Source of the DNA: Thermococcus sp. P6
GTDB taxonomy: Archaea > Methanobacteriota_B > Thermococci > Thermococcales > Thermococcaceae
Direction: 5' to 3'
Length of the DNA stretch: 64,000 nucleotides
Assembly (NCBI RefSeq): GCF_002214525.1
Contig: NZ_CP015104.1
Span: 1,302,001-1,366,000, forward strand
A program made the position numbers and the translations under genes. Positions 25,850 through 35,053 of the stretch are shown one piece after another (positions within the stretch are counted from its first letter, which is position 1; every line of letters starts with the position of its first letter). The notes beneath the pieces were generated by a model. It worked only from the letters and a program-made list of their open reading frames with translations. It searched no databases and had not been told where the DNA came from.

Positions 25850-25985
25850 GTTCCTTCCCTCCCATCGGCCTTTCCCCCTTCTCCACCATCCCGGCGGTTT
25901 TACACGTCCGGGTATAAAAGGTTTTGGTGGACCCTGAAGAACCGGAAGGAAAAGCCCAACTCCGTCCCTGCCATGGACTGGAGCT

Positions 25986-28766
25986 TCACCCTTCCCCTTC
26001 CCCGGTGTCCTCCCTTTTCTCCTTCCCGTTCACCCAGAACTTCCGGGTCCTTATGAACTGCCTCTCCCTTTCCATCAGGGCCACGAGGAGGGAATCACCC
26101 CTGTATTGAGATAGAAGCCTCGCCGCCGTGTCCGGCCCGGTGCCGTAGCTCGCGAGGGCCAGAACCGCCCGAAATCCGTAGCTATCCACGAGGTCCGCCG
26201 CCTTCAGGAATTTTCTGTAGATCCTCTCCTCCTTTTTATCCAGGGGCTTTCCGTGGCGGACTTTCCTGAGGACGGGGAGGAACTCATCAACGTCCAGCGG
26301 ATGGGCCACCGCGAGCATCTTCGATCCGCATTTCGGGCACCGGCGGAGTTCTACGTTCTCGAGCCTCGCGACCCTGCTCCTCGAGTGCCAGCCGCAGCTG
26401 GTGCAGACCAGAACCACCTCCTTTTCGAGTAGCTTTCTTTTGAAGAGCCTCAGAACCTCGTCCCTCTCGAGGGCACCCGAGAGGAGGAACTCCGGACCGA
26501 CCGTGGTGTTGAGCCTGGCCAGGAGGGAGGGCTCCTTTCTGAGCTCGGTTTTCACCCTTATCGAACCCCTCTTCAGCATCCCGAGGACGAGCTCAGCGTT
26601 TCTCAGGTCGATCCTGTCGTGGTACAGTTCGTTCAGCGTTTCCCTCTCGATTACCGTGTCCTCGAAGAGCCTCTCCACCCTTCTTATCCTCGCCCCCCTT
26701 CTCAGCGCGCCGAAGCGCCGGGCAACGTTCAGCATCCTCCATCTGTAGGGATGAGAACCCCTCACGGAAGAAAAAACGCCCGCCCTAAGGTCCCCCGGTT
26801 CTCTGTAAAGGTAGCCCTTCACCTCCTCCGGGTTCAGCTGGAAGGGTGTCATGAGTACGACCGCATGGGCCATGGATCTTACCGAGAAAACCCGTCCGTA
26901 TCTTTCAGCGAGGAGCGAGTGAAGGAACCTCCCGATGGCCTCGTTGGTCCTGTTTCCGAAGTCCGCGTGGATTATAAGCGCCTTAGGGGTGCTTTCAATC
27001 ACAACGTCCCTGTCCGTTGAGAAGGGCTCGTTTTTTATCTCCTCAAGGGCCCTCTTCAGGTCCTCCTCCCTGAACTCCACCCCCTTCAGGGTCTCTCTGG
27101 CTTTCTCGAGGTCGAAGGCTAGCTCCCTCTTCAGCCTGCCGGTCTCGAAGGCCACCCCGAAGGGGACCGGTATCATCTCCCCCTCCCAGCTCGGTATCGC
27201 GCTCTCCATGCTCCCGCTCTCCCGAACTTTGATCAGGCGGTTTTCGTCGTCTATCTCGAGGACCATCCAGCTCCTTCCGCCCATGACGAAGTCCATGCCC
27301 TCCTCGAGGTCCATGGCGAATCTCTCGTCGAGCCTTCCCACCACCCGTCCGCTCCTCGCCTCAAAAACGCGCCACGGGACCTCATCGGGGATGGTTGAGA
27401 GGTTCTCGTAATAGTACTTAAACGCCCTCCTCCGGGGGTAGAGTACCCTTTTCTCCTCGTCGTAGCCCACGAGCCTCGCATCGGTCAGAACCTTCAGGAC
27501 GTCGAGGTAATCCCTCCAGCTGAGGTCCCTGTAGACGTAGGATCTTCTCGCAATCTCGTAGGGCCTCTCGAGTGGCAGGCGTCTGTACTCGAGGAGCAGG
27601 CCGACGATGAAGTGCGCCAGAACGTCGAGTCCGCCGATGGGCTCAACGGCCTCAAAACGGCCTTCAAGGGCCCTCTTGGCTATGATGAGGCTCTGAAGGT
27701 AGTCCTCAACGTTGGAGGTTATGATGTAGCCCTCGCTCACCTCGTTTATCCTGTGTCTCGCCCTTCCCACGCGCTGGACGAGGCGGTTGACCTGTCTGGG
27801 GCTCATGTACTGTACAACGACGTCAACGTCCCCTATGTCTATCCCGAGTTCCATCGACGATGTGCAGATGAGGGCCCTGATTTTGCCCTCTTTCAGCCCC
27901 TGCTCCGCTTTAACGCGTGCTTCCTTTGACAGGGACCCGTGATGAACCTCGACCGGCTTCCCCCATGCCTTCAGGCGGTGGGCGAGGATCTCCGCGAACT
28001 GTCTCGTGTTGGTGAATACCAAAGCCCTTCCGTGGCTTTCCACTATCTCCCACAGGAGCCTCAAACGGGCGGCTATCTCCGGGGAAAGGTTAAGCTCCTC
28101 CGCGAGTTCCCCGTCTTTCTCCTTCGGGGAGGGGTAAAGCACGTGGAAGCGGTAGCGTTTTTTCCAGCCCGGTTTGACGATCGCTTCGGCCTTTAGCCAC
28201 TCCATTACCTCCTCCTCGTTGCCCACGGTGGCCGTCATCCCTATTCTCCTGAACTCCGCTATCTCCTCAAGCCGTTCGAGGTTGAGGAGGAGCTGTGATC
28301 CGCGTTTGTTGTCCACGAGTTCGGCTATCTCGTCTACTATCACGAACCTGACGTTTGAGAGGGCCCCGCGGAGGGACTTCATGGTCAAAATGACCCCGAG
28401 GGTCTCGGGGGTGATGATGAGCACATGGGGCGGGTTTCTTACCTGCCTCGCTTTCCTGTAGGCGGACGTGTCCCCGTGCCTCACCTCGAACCTTATCCCC
28501 AGCTCCCGGCCCCACCATTCGAGTCTTCCGAGGAGGTCCCTGTTGAGAGCCTTCAGGGGGGCTATGTAGAGCCCGGACACGGGCTTTAGGTCCTCCTTCA
28601 GGATCTCGTTTAATACCGGCAGGAGGGCAGCTTCCGTTTTACCGGAACCGGTGGGCGCTACGATCAGAACGCTCTTTCCAGAGCTGACTTCCCTAAAAGC
28701 CTTCATCTGAACATCGTTGAGCTTTCCGAAGCGTTTTCTAATGGCCTTTCTGAGGAGGGGGTGCAT
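25986..28766 (-). CDS. Lhr-type ATP-dependent helicase
   Basis: The 926-aa superfamily 2 helicase has Walker A APTGSGKTEAA (about residue 37), Walker B VDEIAELV (about 147), motif IV-VI elements VFTNTRQFAE, SMELGIDIGDVD and QRVGRARHR (about 250-345), the Lhr-specific winged-helix and beta-barrel region, and a C-terminal zinc ribbon CTSCGWHS...CPKCGSKM (about 790-820). Archaeal Lhr proteins unwind DNA or RNA:DNA hybrids and act in repair and recombination; which Lhr subtype this is was not decided. The ATG is just before a gap shared with the divergent MFS gene. Confidence 0.9.
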   Translation of the reverse strand: MHPLLRKAIRKRFGKLNDVQMKAFREVSSGKSVLIVAPTGSGKTEAALLPVLNEILKEDLKPVSGLYIAPLKALNRDLLGRLEWWGRELGIRFEVRHGDTSAYRKARQVRNPPHVLIITPETLGVILTMKSLRGALSNVRFVIVDEIAELVDNKRGSQLLLNLERLEEIAEFRRIGMTATVGNEEEVMEWLKAEAIVKPGWKKRYRFHVLYPSPKEKDGELAEELNLSPEIAARLRLLWEIVESHGRALVFTNTRQFAEILAHRLKAWGKPVEVHHGSLSKEARVKAEQGLKEGKIRALICTSSMELGIDIGDVDVVVQYMSPRQVNRLVQRVGRARHRINEVSEGYIITSNVEDYLQSLIIAKRALEGRFEAVEPIGGLDVLAHFIVGLLLEYRRLPLERPYEIARRSYVYRDLSWRDYLDVLKVLTDARLVGYDEEKRVLYPRRRAFKYYYENLSTIPDEVPWRVFEARSGRVVGRLDERFAMDLEEGMDFVMGGRSWMVLEIDDENRLIKVRESGSMESAIPSWEGEMIPVPFGVAFETGRLKRELAFDLEKARETLKGVEFREEDLKRALEEIKNEPFSTDRDVVIESTPKALIIHADFGNRTNEAIGRFLHSLLAERYGRVFSVRSMAHAVVLMTPFQLNPEEVKGYLYREPGDLRAGVFSSVRGSHPYRWRMLNVARRFGALRRGARIRRVERLFEDTVIERETLNELYHDRIDLRNAELVLGMLKRGSIRVKTELRKEPSLLARLNTTVGPEFLLSGALERDEVLRLFKRKLLEKEVVLVCTSCGWHSRSRVARLENVELRRCPKCGSKMLAVAHPLDVDEFLPVLRKVRHGKPLDKKEERIYRKFLKAADLVDSYGFRAVLALASYGTGPDTAARLLSQYRGDSLLVALMERERQFIRTRKFWVNGKEKREDTGEGEG

Positions 28767-28810
28767 GTTACCCGCTCGGAGTGAAGGTTTATAAGCCCAA
28801 CCTCCGTTAA

Positions 28811-28839
28811 GTTTATAAACGATATATCTGACGATATAT
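28811..28839 (+). promoter_or_regulatory. promoter with direct repeats ahead of the MFS gene
   Basis: A TATA-like GTTTATAAAC (28811-28820) is followed by two copies of ACGATATAT (28819-28827 and 28831-28839) 12 bp apart, covering the region where transcription should start. This is a likely repressor site. The regulator is unknown. Confidence 0.45.
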
Positions 28840-28849
28840 GGTGATCAAC

Positions 28850-30327
28850 ATGACCGTGGAAAAGAACGTGGAATACGACCTCACCTACGCCAAACGGGCC
28901 ATGCTCGTGGTGGTTATCCTTCCCCTGCTGATCATGTACACCGAAGCAATGCTGACGCCGGCCTTGCCGACGATCCAGAAGGAGTTCGCGGTGAACCCCA
29001 ACGACATCAGCTGGGTACTCACGATATACCTCCTCGTTGGAACGGTGAGCGTTGCCATCTTCGGTAAGCTTGGCGACATGTACGGCAAGAAAAAGATGTT
29101 TCTCATCGCATTGAGCTTCTACACCCTCGGCGTGATTCTGAACGGCTTTGCACCGAGCTTCAAGTGGCTCCTCATCACCCGTGCCATTCAGGGCTTTGGT
29201 ATGGCCATATTCCCCCTCGCCTTCAGTCTCGTCCGTGAGGAGTTCCCGACGGACATGGTCCCGCAGGTTCAGGGGATGATAAGCGCGATGTTTGGTGTGG
29301 GTATGGTGATAGCCCTTCCGCTCGGAGCCTACGTTACCGAAAACTGGGGCTGGCGCTGGACCTACCATTCCGCCGCCCCCCTCGCGGTGATCATGCTCAT
29401 CCTCGCCTGGAAGGTTCTCAGGGAGAGCAGGTACATCAACCCCGGAAAACTCGACTGGCCCGGAGTGATCCTCCTCACATGGGCCGTTGTTCCGGCCCTG
29501 ATTGCCGTAACCCGCGCCCCTGACGTCGGCTGGACGGCCGGGCAAACGATTACTCTCTTCGGGGCCTCCATCGTTGGAATCGTCCTTCTCTACCTCTGGG
29601 AAAAACGGGCCGAAAACCCGCTGCTTCCCATCGAGTTAATAACCTCCAGAAACCCGGCCATAGTGAACGTTGGAATAATGTTCGCCGCCTTCGGCATCGC
29701 CATGATGAATCAGGCAAACGTCTACATCTTCCAGATGAAACCGCCCTACGGCTTCGGTAAGACCATACTCCAGAGCGGACTTCTAATGACCCCGATGGCC
29801 CTCGTCATGTTGTTCGTGGCCCCACTGGCGGGAAAACTTATGCCCCGGGTGGTGCAAAACCGACCGCCATAAGCGGAGCCCTCATAGCCAGCTCGGGTCT
29901 TGCGGTGCTCGCAAAGTACGCCCCCCAGCTTCCGCCCGACCACCTCTGGACCTTCATCGGTCTCATAGCCTACGTTGGAGCGGGAATAACCCTGATGAAC
30001 GTATCCCTCATAAACGTGCTCGTCTTTAGCGTCCCGCCGAGGAGCATGGGTATCGCCACGGGATCCAACAGCCTCTTCAGGAACTTCGGCTCAACGTGGG
30101 GGCCGGCAATAGCCGGAACGGTCATGAGCACCTACTACGTCCTCTTCCACCCGCCCGGAGCGCCCGCCTCTGTTCAGATAAAGATACCCACCGCCAGAGC
30201 CTACGAGGTGCTCTTCGGAACATCGGCGGGGATCTTCCTTCTGCTCGCTTTCCTCGTCCTCGCGGTGAGGGAAGTGATGAAGGGTGGAAGAATACACGAG
30301 GTCGAGAACGGGGAAGCGGAGGGGTGA
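28850..30327 (+). pseudogene. MFS drug-type transporter (DHA2-like), interrupted by a frameshift
   Basis: Two adjacent frames together encode one 14-helix MFS exporter. Frame 1 (28850-29872) carries helices 1 to about 10 with GKLGDMYGKKK (motif A, near residue 70). The rest, from GAKPTAISGALIASSG, is in the next frame up to 30327. One extra G in CGGGTGGTGC near 29846-29852 would restore continuity (PRVGAKPTA). Either the gene is inactive or the base call is wrong. Start ATG 28850 has GGTGA 5 nt before it. Drug export is inferred from the EmrB/QacA resemblance. Confidence 0.8.
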
Positions 30328-30334
30328 GTCCCCC

Positions 30335-31468
30335 TCATTCCCCTCTGTACGCCTTCATGTACAGCTCCCTTATCTCCTCTGGAGTTGGTTCGACCGGGTT
30401 GAAGGCAACGAGTCCGTCGCGATAGGCCTTCTCGGCCATCTCCTCTACCTTTTCCGCGAAGGTTTCTTCATCCACCAGATCCCTCAGTTTCGGAACCCCG
30501 AGCATCTCGTTGAGCTCTCTCACAAGCTCCACCAGATCCTTTGCCGTCTGGAAGCCCAGTTCTCTGGCTATCTCTGCGTAGCGCCTCCTCGCGTATTCGC
30601 TCCTCATGTTGAACTCCATAACGTAGGGAAGGAATATGGCGTTGAGAAGACCGTGTGGGCCGATCCATGCGGCCTTATGGCTCATGGCGTGGCACAGACC
30701 GAGACGGGCGTTGAGGAAGGCTATACCCGCCATCGTTGCGGCGTAATGCATCCTCTCCCTCGCCTCTTCGTCGCCCTTAATGGAGAGGGGAAGCCATTTA
30801 TAGACGGTCTTTATGGCCTTTATCGCCATGGCATCGCTGAAGGGAGTTGCCGCTCTGGTGGTATAAGCTTCAATTCCATGGACCAGAACGTCCAGCCCTG
30901 AATTCCTCGCCACCTCAGCCGGCATCGTCACCGGCAACCTTGGATCGAGGATCGCCACGTCGGGGGCTATCTCCGGCGTGACTATGTTGTATTTTACGTC
31001 CCCCTTCTTCAGCACGCTGGCCCCGGAGACCTCACTCCCTGCTCCGCTCGTGGAGGGTATCGCTATCAACCCCGTCCTGAGCTTCGGAACCGGTTCCGGC
31101 TTCGAAAACCTGTCTATGAAGGCTATCCTCTCAAATTCCAGCCCGGGGGAATCGTAGAAGACCTTGAGGGCCTTGGTCGTGTCAATGACGCTCCCGCCAC
31201 CGAGGGCCACCATAAGGTCCGGCTGGAAGGACCTCACCTTGGGCAGGAACTCATTTATTACTTCAACGCTTGGCTCCGCCGGGAGGCCAGTTATCGACAG
31301 AACCTCCGCCCCGGCATCCCCGGCATGATCTTCCGCCTCACGAAGGAAGCCGTGCCTCTTCATGGACCTGCTCGCGAGTATGAGGACGCGTTCGCTCCCC
31401 CTGACCTCTTCGGAAAGCCGGGCGAGGCTTCCGCTACCGGTGATTATCCTCGTCTTCAGCCAGAACAT
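30335..31468 (-). CDS. iron-containing alcohol dehydrogenase
   Basis: The 377-aa group III Fe-dependent NAD(P)-alcohol dehydrogenase has a Rossmann N-domain with the GGGS motif (VALGGGSVIDTTK, about residue 92) and a helical C-domain carrying metal ligands in GLDVLVHGIEA (Asp and His, about 190), LCHAMSH (about 258) and GPHGLLNA (about 272). PSTSGAGSE (about 133) is also typical. Thermococcal homologues reduce aldehydes to alcohols. GGTGAT spaced 4 nt selects ATG 31468. The convergent MFS frame ends 7 nt away. Confidence 0.9.
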   Translation of the reverse strand: MFWLKTRIITGSGSLARLSEEVRGSERVLILASRSMKRHGFLREAEDHAGDAGAEVLSITGLPAEPSVEVINEFLPKVRSFQPDLMVALGGGSVIDTTKALKVFYDSPGLEFERIAFIDRFSKPEPVPKLRTGLIAIPSTSGAGSEVSGASVLKKGDVKYNIVTPEIAPDVAILDPRLPVTMPAEVARNSGLDVLVHGIEAYTTRAATPFSDAMAIKAIKTVYKWLPLSIKGDEEARERMHYAATMAGIAFLNARLGLCHAMSHKAAWIGPHGLLNAIFLPYVMEFNMRSEYARRRYAEIARELGFQTAKDLVELVRELNEMLGVPKLRDLVDEETFAEKVEEMAEKAYRDGLVAFNPVEPTPEEIRELYMKAYRGE

Positions 31469-31639
31469 CGAAATCACCGTCTGAATTTACCCTCCCCGAC
31501 TTTTAAACATTGTTCACCTCGACGGGAAGGGCTCACGAACCAAATCCCCGGCATAGAAAAGAAGGTGTCAGGGTTGGGATGGTTTGCCCCCCTGAAAGGC
31601 CCCTTCGGACGGGAAAATGCTGGGTAAAGGAAAGGAAGC

Positions 31640-32713
31640 TCATTCCCCTTCCCTGAAAAGCTTCTTCAGGTTCCTCTCGAAGGGTGGATAGACGACACCC
31701 CTGTCCGTTATTATGCCCGTCAGGTATTTGTGCGGTGTTACATCAAAGGCCGGGTTGTAGACGTCAACGTCCGGGGCTATTTTACATCCACCGCAGGTCA
31801 AAACTTCTTCTCCGGGTCTCTCCTCGATGGGTATCTCCTTCCCGCTCTTGAGCTCCATGTCGATCGTTGAAAGCGGTGCGGCCGTAAAGAACGGTATCCC
31901 GTGTTCCTTCGCGAGGACCGCCAGCGAGTAGGTGCCGATCTTGTTGGCGAAGTCGCCGTTCGCCACTATCCTGTCGGCTCCGACTATTATCCCGTCAACC
32001 TTTCCCTGAGCCATGACGAAACCAGCTGCGTCGTCGCTTATGAGCTTGAGGGGGATCCCGTCGTAACTGTACTCCCACGCCGACAGTCTCGCCCCCTGAA
32101 GGACCGGCCTCGTCTCGTCCACCCAGAGGAGCTTTAGTGTTCCATCCCTGTGCATGACCCTGAGCACGGCCCCCACCGTTCCGAGCTGGACCGTCGCTAG
32201 GCTTCCGGCGTTGCAGTGGGTCAGCAGGTTCCCCTCCGGGAGAGCCCCGGCACCGTAGTGCCCTATCCTCAGGTTGGCCTCAACGTCCTCGTCGGCTATC
32301 CTGTGGGCTTCCTCCACCACGAGCCTCCTGATCTCCTCCAGAGGGCTCTCGAGGTTCTCCTCCACAAGTTTTCTGATTCTGTTGAGGGCCCAGAACAGGT
32401 TCACGGCCGTTGGGCGGGTGTTCTTCAGCTTTTCGTAAGCGGAGTAGAACCCTTCCATAAAGCCGTCCCTGTCCTTCGCCTTGGCGGTGTCCGCGTACAG
32501 TGCAAGCCCGAAGGCGGCAGCCGCACCTATGGCGGGGGCCCCGCGAACCTTCATGGTCACTATGGCGCTGGCGACCTCATCGACGGTTCTCAGTTCTATC
32601 GTCCTGAACTCCGCAGGAAGCAGGGTCTGGTCTATCATAACGACCCTTCCTTTTTCATAGGCAACGCTCCTCGGGAGCCTCGTGAGTTCCTCCGGTCTGT
32701 ACCTTGTCTCCAT
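31640..32713 (-). CDS. mtnA: S-methyl-5-thioribose-1-phosphate isomerase
   Basis: The 357-aa aldose-ketose isomerase of the eIF2B-like fold acts in methionine or 5'-methylthioadenosine salvage. Family signatures are MKVRGAPAIGAAAAFG (about 48-63), the catalytic Cys in THCNAGSLAT (about 160), the catalytic Asp in IVGADRIVANGD (about 240) and NKIGTYSLA (about 253). The longer length and GAPAIG signature favour MtnA over the related archaeal ribose-1,5-bisphosphate isomerase. GGGGTGG about 6 nt upstream selects ATG 32713. It diverges from the THEP1 gene. Confidence 0.9.
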   Translation of the reverse strand: METRYRPEELTRLPRSVAYEKGRVVMIDQTLLPAEFRTIELRTVDEVASAIVTMKVRGAPAIGAAAAFGLALYADTAKAKDRDGFMEGFYSAYEKLKNTRPTAVNLFWALNRIRKLVEENLESPLEEIRRLVVEEAHRIADEDVEANLRIGHYGAGALPEGNLLTHCNAGSLATVQLGTVGAVLRVMHRDGTLKLLWVDETRPVLQGARLSAWEYSYDGIPLKLISDDAAGFVMAQGKVDGIIVGADRIVANGDFANKIGTYSLAVLAKEHGIPFFTAAPLSTIDMELKSGKEIPIEERPGEEVLTCGGCKIAPDVDVYNPAFDVTPHKYLTGIITDRGVVYPPFERNLKKLFREGE

Positions 32714-32768
32714 GCTCTCCACCCCAAAGGGTTTAAAGAATGGACTTAAATCTCCTTCGGTGATTGAG

Positions 32769-33311
32769 ATGGCGTTGAGGATATTCGTTACAGGCCCTCC
32801 GGGAGCGGGCAAAACGACACTGGTAGAGCGCGTCGCCCGGGAGGTCGACCGCTGGGGCTACCTCGTGGGAGGGATGATAACCCGGGAAATCCGGCGGGCT
32901 GGAAGGCGCGTTGGTTTCAGGATCGTAGCCCTCGATACGGGCGAAGAAGGGACTCTGGCGAGCGTAAGGGGAACCTCCCACTTTCCGGGCGTTCCCTTCG
33001 GCAGGTACGTCGTTCATCCCGACGAGATCGAGAGGGTTGGGGTCTCCGCCATAAGGAGGGCGCTGGTTGAAGCCGATCTGGTGGTCGTGGATGAGATAGG
33101 CCCCATGGAGTACATGAGCGATGAGTTCGTAAGGGTTACTGGGGAGCTCCTGAAGTCCGGCAAACCCCTTCTGGCCGTGGTTCACAGAAAGTTCGTCGAC
33201 AGGTTCCGGCCCCTCGGAAGCGTCCACGGGTTGAGCATCGAGAACAGAAACGCGGAATTCGGAATAATCCTTGACGAGATAATGAGGGAATTAAAGGGCC
33301 TCAGAGGTTGA
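32769..33311 (+). CDS. THEP1-family nucleoside-triphosphatase
   Basis: The 180-aa P-loop NTPase has Walker A TGPPGAGKTTL (about residue 8) and Walker B VVVDEIGPMEY (about 100), with the family segment GGMITREIRRAGRRVGFRIV (about 35). Characterised THEP1 proteins hydrolyse ATP and GTP in vitro; the physiological role is unclear. GGTGA + 5 nt selects ATG 32769. The last 11 nt overlap the convergent CBS-domain gene. Confidence 0.92.
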   Translation: MALRIFVTGPPGAGKTTLVERVAREVDRWGYLVGGMITREIRRAGRRVGFRIVALDTGEEGTLASVRGTSHFPGVPFGRYVVHPDEIERVGVSAIRRALVEADLVVVDEIGPMEYMSDEFVRVTGELLKSGKPLLAVVHRKFVDRFRPLGSVHGLSIENRNAEFGIILDEIMRELKGLRG

Positions 33312-33840
33312 GGCTGTCCTTACAGCTCTCGCATACCCACTTCTCTCCGCCCTCTATGTAGACCCTGTAGAGCGGTCCGTACTGTCCGCAGAGCTCGCAT
33401 ATTCCATAGACCTCCGTTTCCTCCATCTCCCCGGTCTCCTCTTCCTCCTCGTTGCCGTAGGTGTTTAAAGCCGTGAGAAGGTCCGCGGCGGTAACGAAGC
33501 CTATCGGCTTTCCGAGTCTGGTGACGAGGAGCCTTCTGATGCCCTTTTCCGTCATCCTTTCTATCGCGTCCTGGACATCGTAGTCATCCTCAATGGTTAC
33601 GGGGTCCCCCGTCATTACGTCCTCGACTTTAACCTTCTTCGGGTCACGCTCTCTCGCGACGACCTTGTCGAGTATATCCCTGTCGGTAATTATACCAACC
33701 ACCTCGTCGCCCTTAACGACTACCGCGCTCCCCACCTTGTTCTTTGAGAGAATCCTTGCGACCCTGTGAACCGTATCGCCCGGTCTGATGATAACTGCCC
33801 TCCGCTTAACCGCTTGTCCCACGGTCATCCTTGGTGCCAT
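33301..33840 (-). CDS. CBS-pair protein with C-terminal zinc ribbon
   Basis: The 179-aa protein has two CBS motifs (about 8-62, HRVARILSKNKVGSAVVVKG; and 72-128, DVMTGDPVTIEDDYDVQDAIERM) forming a Bateman module for adenine-nucleotide binding. An acidic linker EEEEETGEMEE and a small zinc ribbon CELCGQYG...CESC (about 148-174) follow. It is probably a regulatory or sensor protein; its partner is not evident. GGTGATGAG precedes ATG 33840. Confidence 0.88.
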   Translation of the reverse strand: MAPRMTVGQAVKRRAVIIRPGDTVHRVARILSKNKVGSAVVVKGDEVVGIITDRDILDKVVARERDPKKVKVEDVMTGDPVTIEDDYDVQDAIERMTEKGIRRLLVTRLGKPIGFVTAADLLTALNTYGNEEEEETGEMEETEVYGICELCGQYGPLYRVYIEGGEKWVCESCKDSLNL

Positions 33841-33889
33841 CTCATCACCCCTGCAATGGGGGTTGGTGAAAAAACTTAAAAAACTTTCT

Positions 33890-34489
33890 TCAGGTGCGGC
33901 GCCTCAGAATGTACGAGGCGAGGAGAAACGTTAAAACGAACGTCACAATCGCGAGAACCACAGCTAAGTCCGGTCCCCCGCTTAAGGAAGCCCGCGCCGT
34001 TGTGCTGGTCTCCCCCGATCCGGGCACAGGCACTCTCTTGGGTGTGGACATCACGCTCAGGTTCCCTCCGGAGGAGGAAACCGAAACCAGCAGTCTCCTC
34101 GATACCGCATACACCCCAGCGGATATCAGTCCCGCCACGCTTAGACTTATGAGATGGAGTCTCTCAAAGCCCAGAGCGCTCTTCCTGATTTTAGAGACGC
34201 TTTTCCTTGGAACGAGAAGGATGGGCCTGTTGGATGCCCTGTAGAGCCTGACCTCCTGGAGCCTCTTCCCGTACTTCTTCCCCGCGACCTCTACGAGTCC
34301 GACCCTTAGCATCTTATCTATATGATAGGAAACCGTGGAGATGGGGATATCCAGCTGTCTCGATATCTCGCTTATGGATAAGGGCCGGTCCTCCACGAGA
34401 TGAAGGATTTCTATCGCCTTCTCGTTCGTCAGGATCTGGGCGAGCTCTCTGGCCCTATCATCATGGATGTCTATGGTCTCATAATCCAA
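33890..34489 (-). CDS. ArsR-type HTH regulator with C-terminal membrane anchor
   Basis: The 199-aa protein has an N-terminal winged helix (about 15-80; LSISEISRQLDIPISTVSYHIDKML is the recognition region) and two hydrophobic segments near 112-130 and 176-193 (DLAVVLAIVTFVLTFLLASYI), separated by a Ser/Thr-rich stretch that is probably outside the cell. It appears to be a membrane-bound one-component regulator; the target is unknown. TTG 34489 is the likely start, preceded by GGTGG. A second membrane HTH of different layout lies at 10262-11221. Confidence 0.8.
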   Translation of the reverse strand: MDYETIDIHDDRARELAQILTNEKAIEILHLVEDRPLSISEISRQLDIPISTVSYHIDKMLRVGLVEVAGKKYGKRLQEVRLYRASNRPILLVPRKSVSKIRKSALGFERLHLISLSVAGLISAGVYAVSRRLLVSVSSSGGNLSVMSTPKRVPVPGSGETSTTARASLSGGPDLAVVLAIVTFVLTFLLASYILRRRT

Positions 34490-34598
34490 GGGATGCCACC
34501 GGAAGAATTAGGGGGCCCGGGTATTAAAACTTTCCACAGCTTCAACTCCGCCTGAAGCCATCAAAAGGGCATGAGAGTAAAAGGAAAGGGAATTTAAT

Positions 34599-34874
34599 TC
34601 ACGGCCTCTCAAGGGTTATCTCGATGGTCGAGGTGTTGGTGGTCCTGCCATCGGCAGTCGGAAGCTCCTCGGTGCCGATCTTAATCTCCTTAACCCTGAC
34701 CTCCGGGAGGAACCTGTTCCTGACGATCTCGGCAACGTCAACGGCCCTGCTGATGGCCCTACCGCGAGCTTTAACGCTAACTTCCTTGGCGCCCTCGTTG
34801 AACTGGGTTATTACGGCGAGGACGTAGTTCATAACCGGCTTCTTTCCAATGTAGACAACGTGCTCCTCAGCCAT
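34599..34874 (-). CDS. albA: chromatin protein Alba
   Basis: The 91-aa DNA/RNA-binding protein belongs to the Alba family, with [20 protein letters not shown] (Lys of the GKKPVMNY motif near residue 11) and the conserved [20 protein letters not shown] (about 40-60). It dimerises and coats nucleic acid. GGAGGTG lies about 7 nt before ATG 34874. The gene stands alone between the HTH regulator and purB. Confidence 0.96.
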   Translation of the reverse strand: MAEEHVVYIGKKPVMNYVLAVITQFNEGAKEVSVKARGRAISRAVDVAEIVRNRFLPEVRVKEIKIGTEELPTADGRTTNTSTIEITLERP

Positions 34875-35000
34875 TCCTGGCACCTCCGGAATTTTGTCGT
34901 TAGGCTATCGTGGGATTCCAGTTAAATACTTTTCGGTGCCCTCGCTCTTTTTTTACGGGTGCTCCTCCCGCGGATTTGCCCGACATCTCTCCGCAGATTT

Positions 35001-35038
35001 ATGTCAAGCAAAAGATTTTAAGATTTAAAAATTGACAT
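35001..35038 (+). promoter_or_regulatory. purB promoter flanked by inverted ATGTCAA / TTGACAT
   Basis: ATGTCAA (35001-35007) and TTGACAT (35032-35038) are perfect inverted copies either side of an AT-rich TATA region (TTTTAAGATTTAAAA). Regulator binding across the core promoter is plausible. No known regulator is assigned. Confidence 0.4.
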
Positions 35039-35053
35039 GGAGCTGGTGATGAA

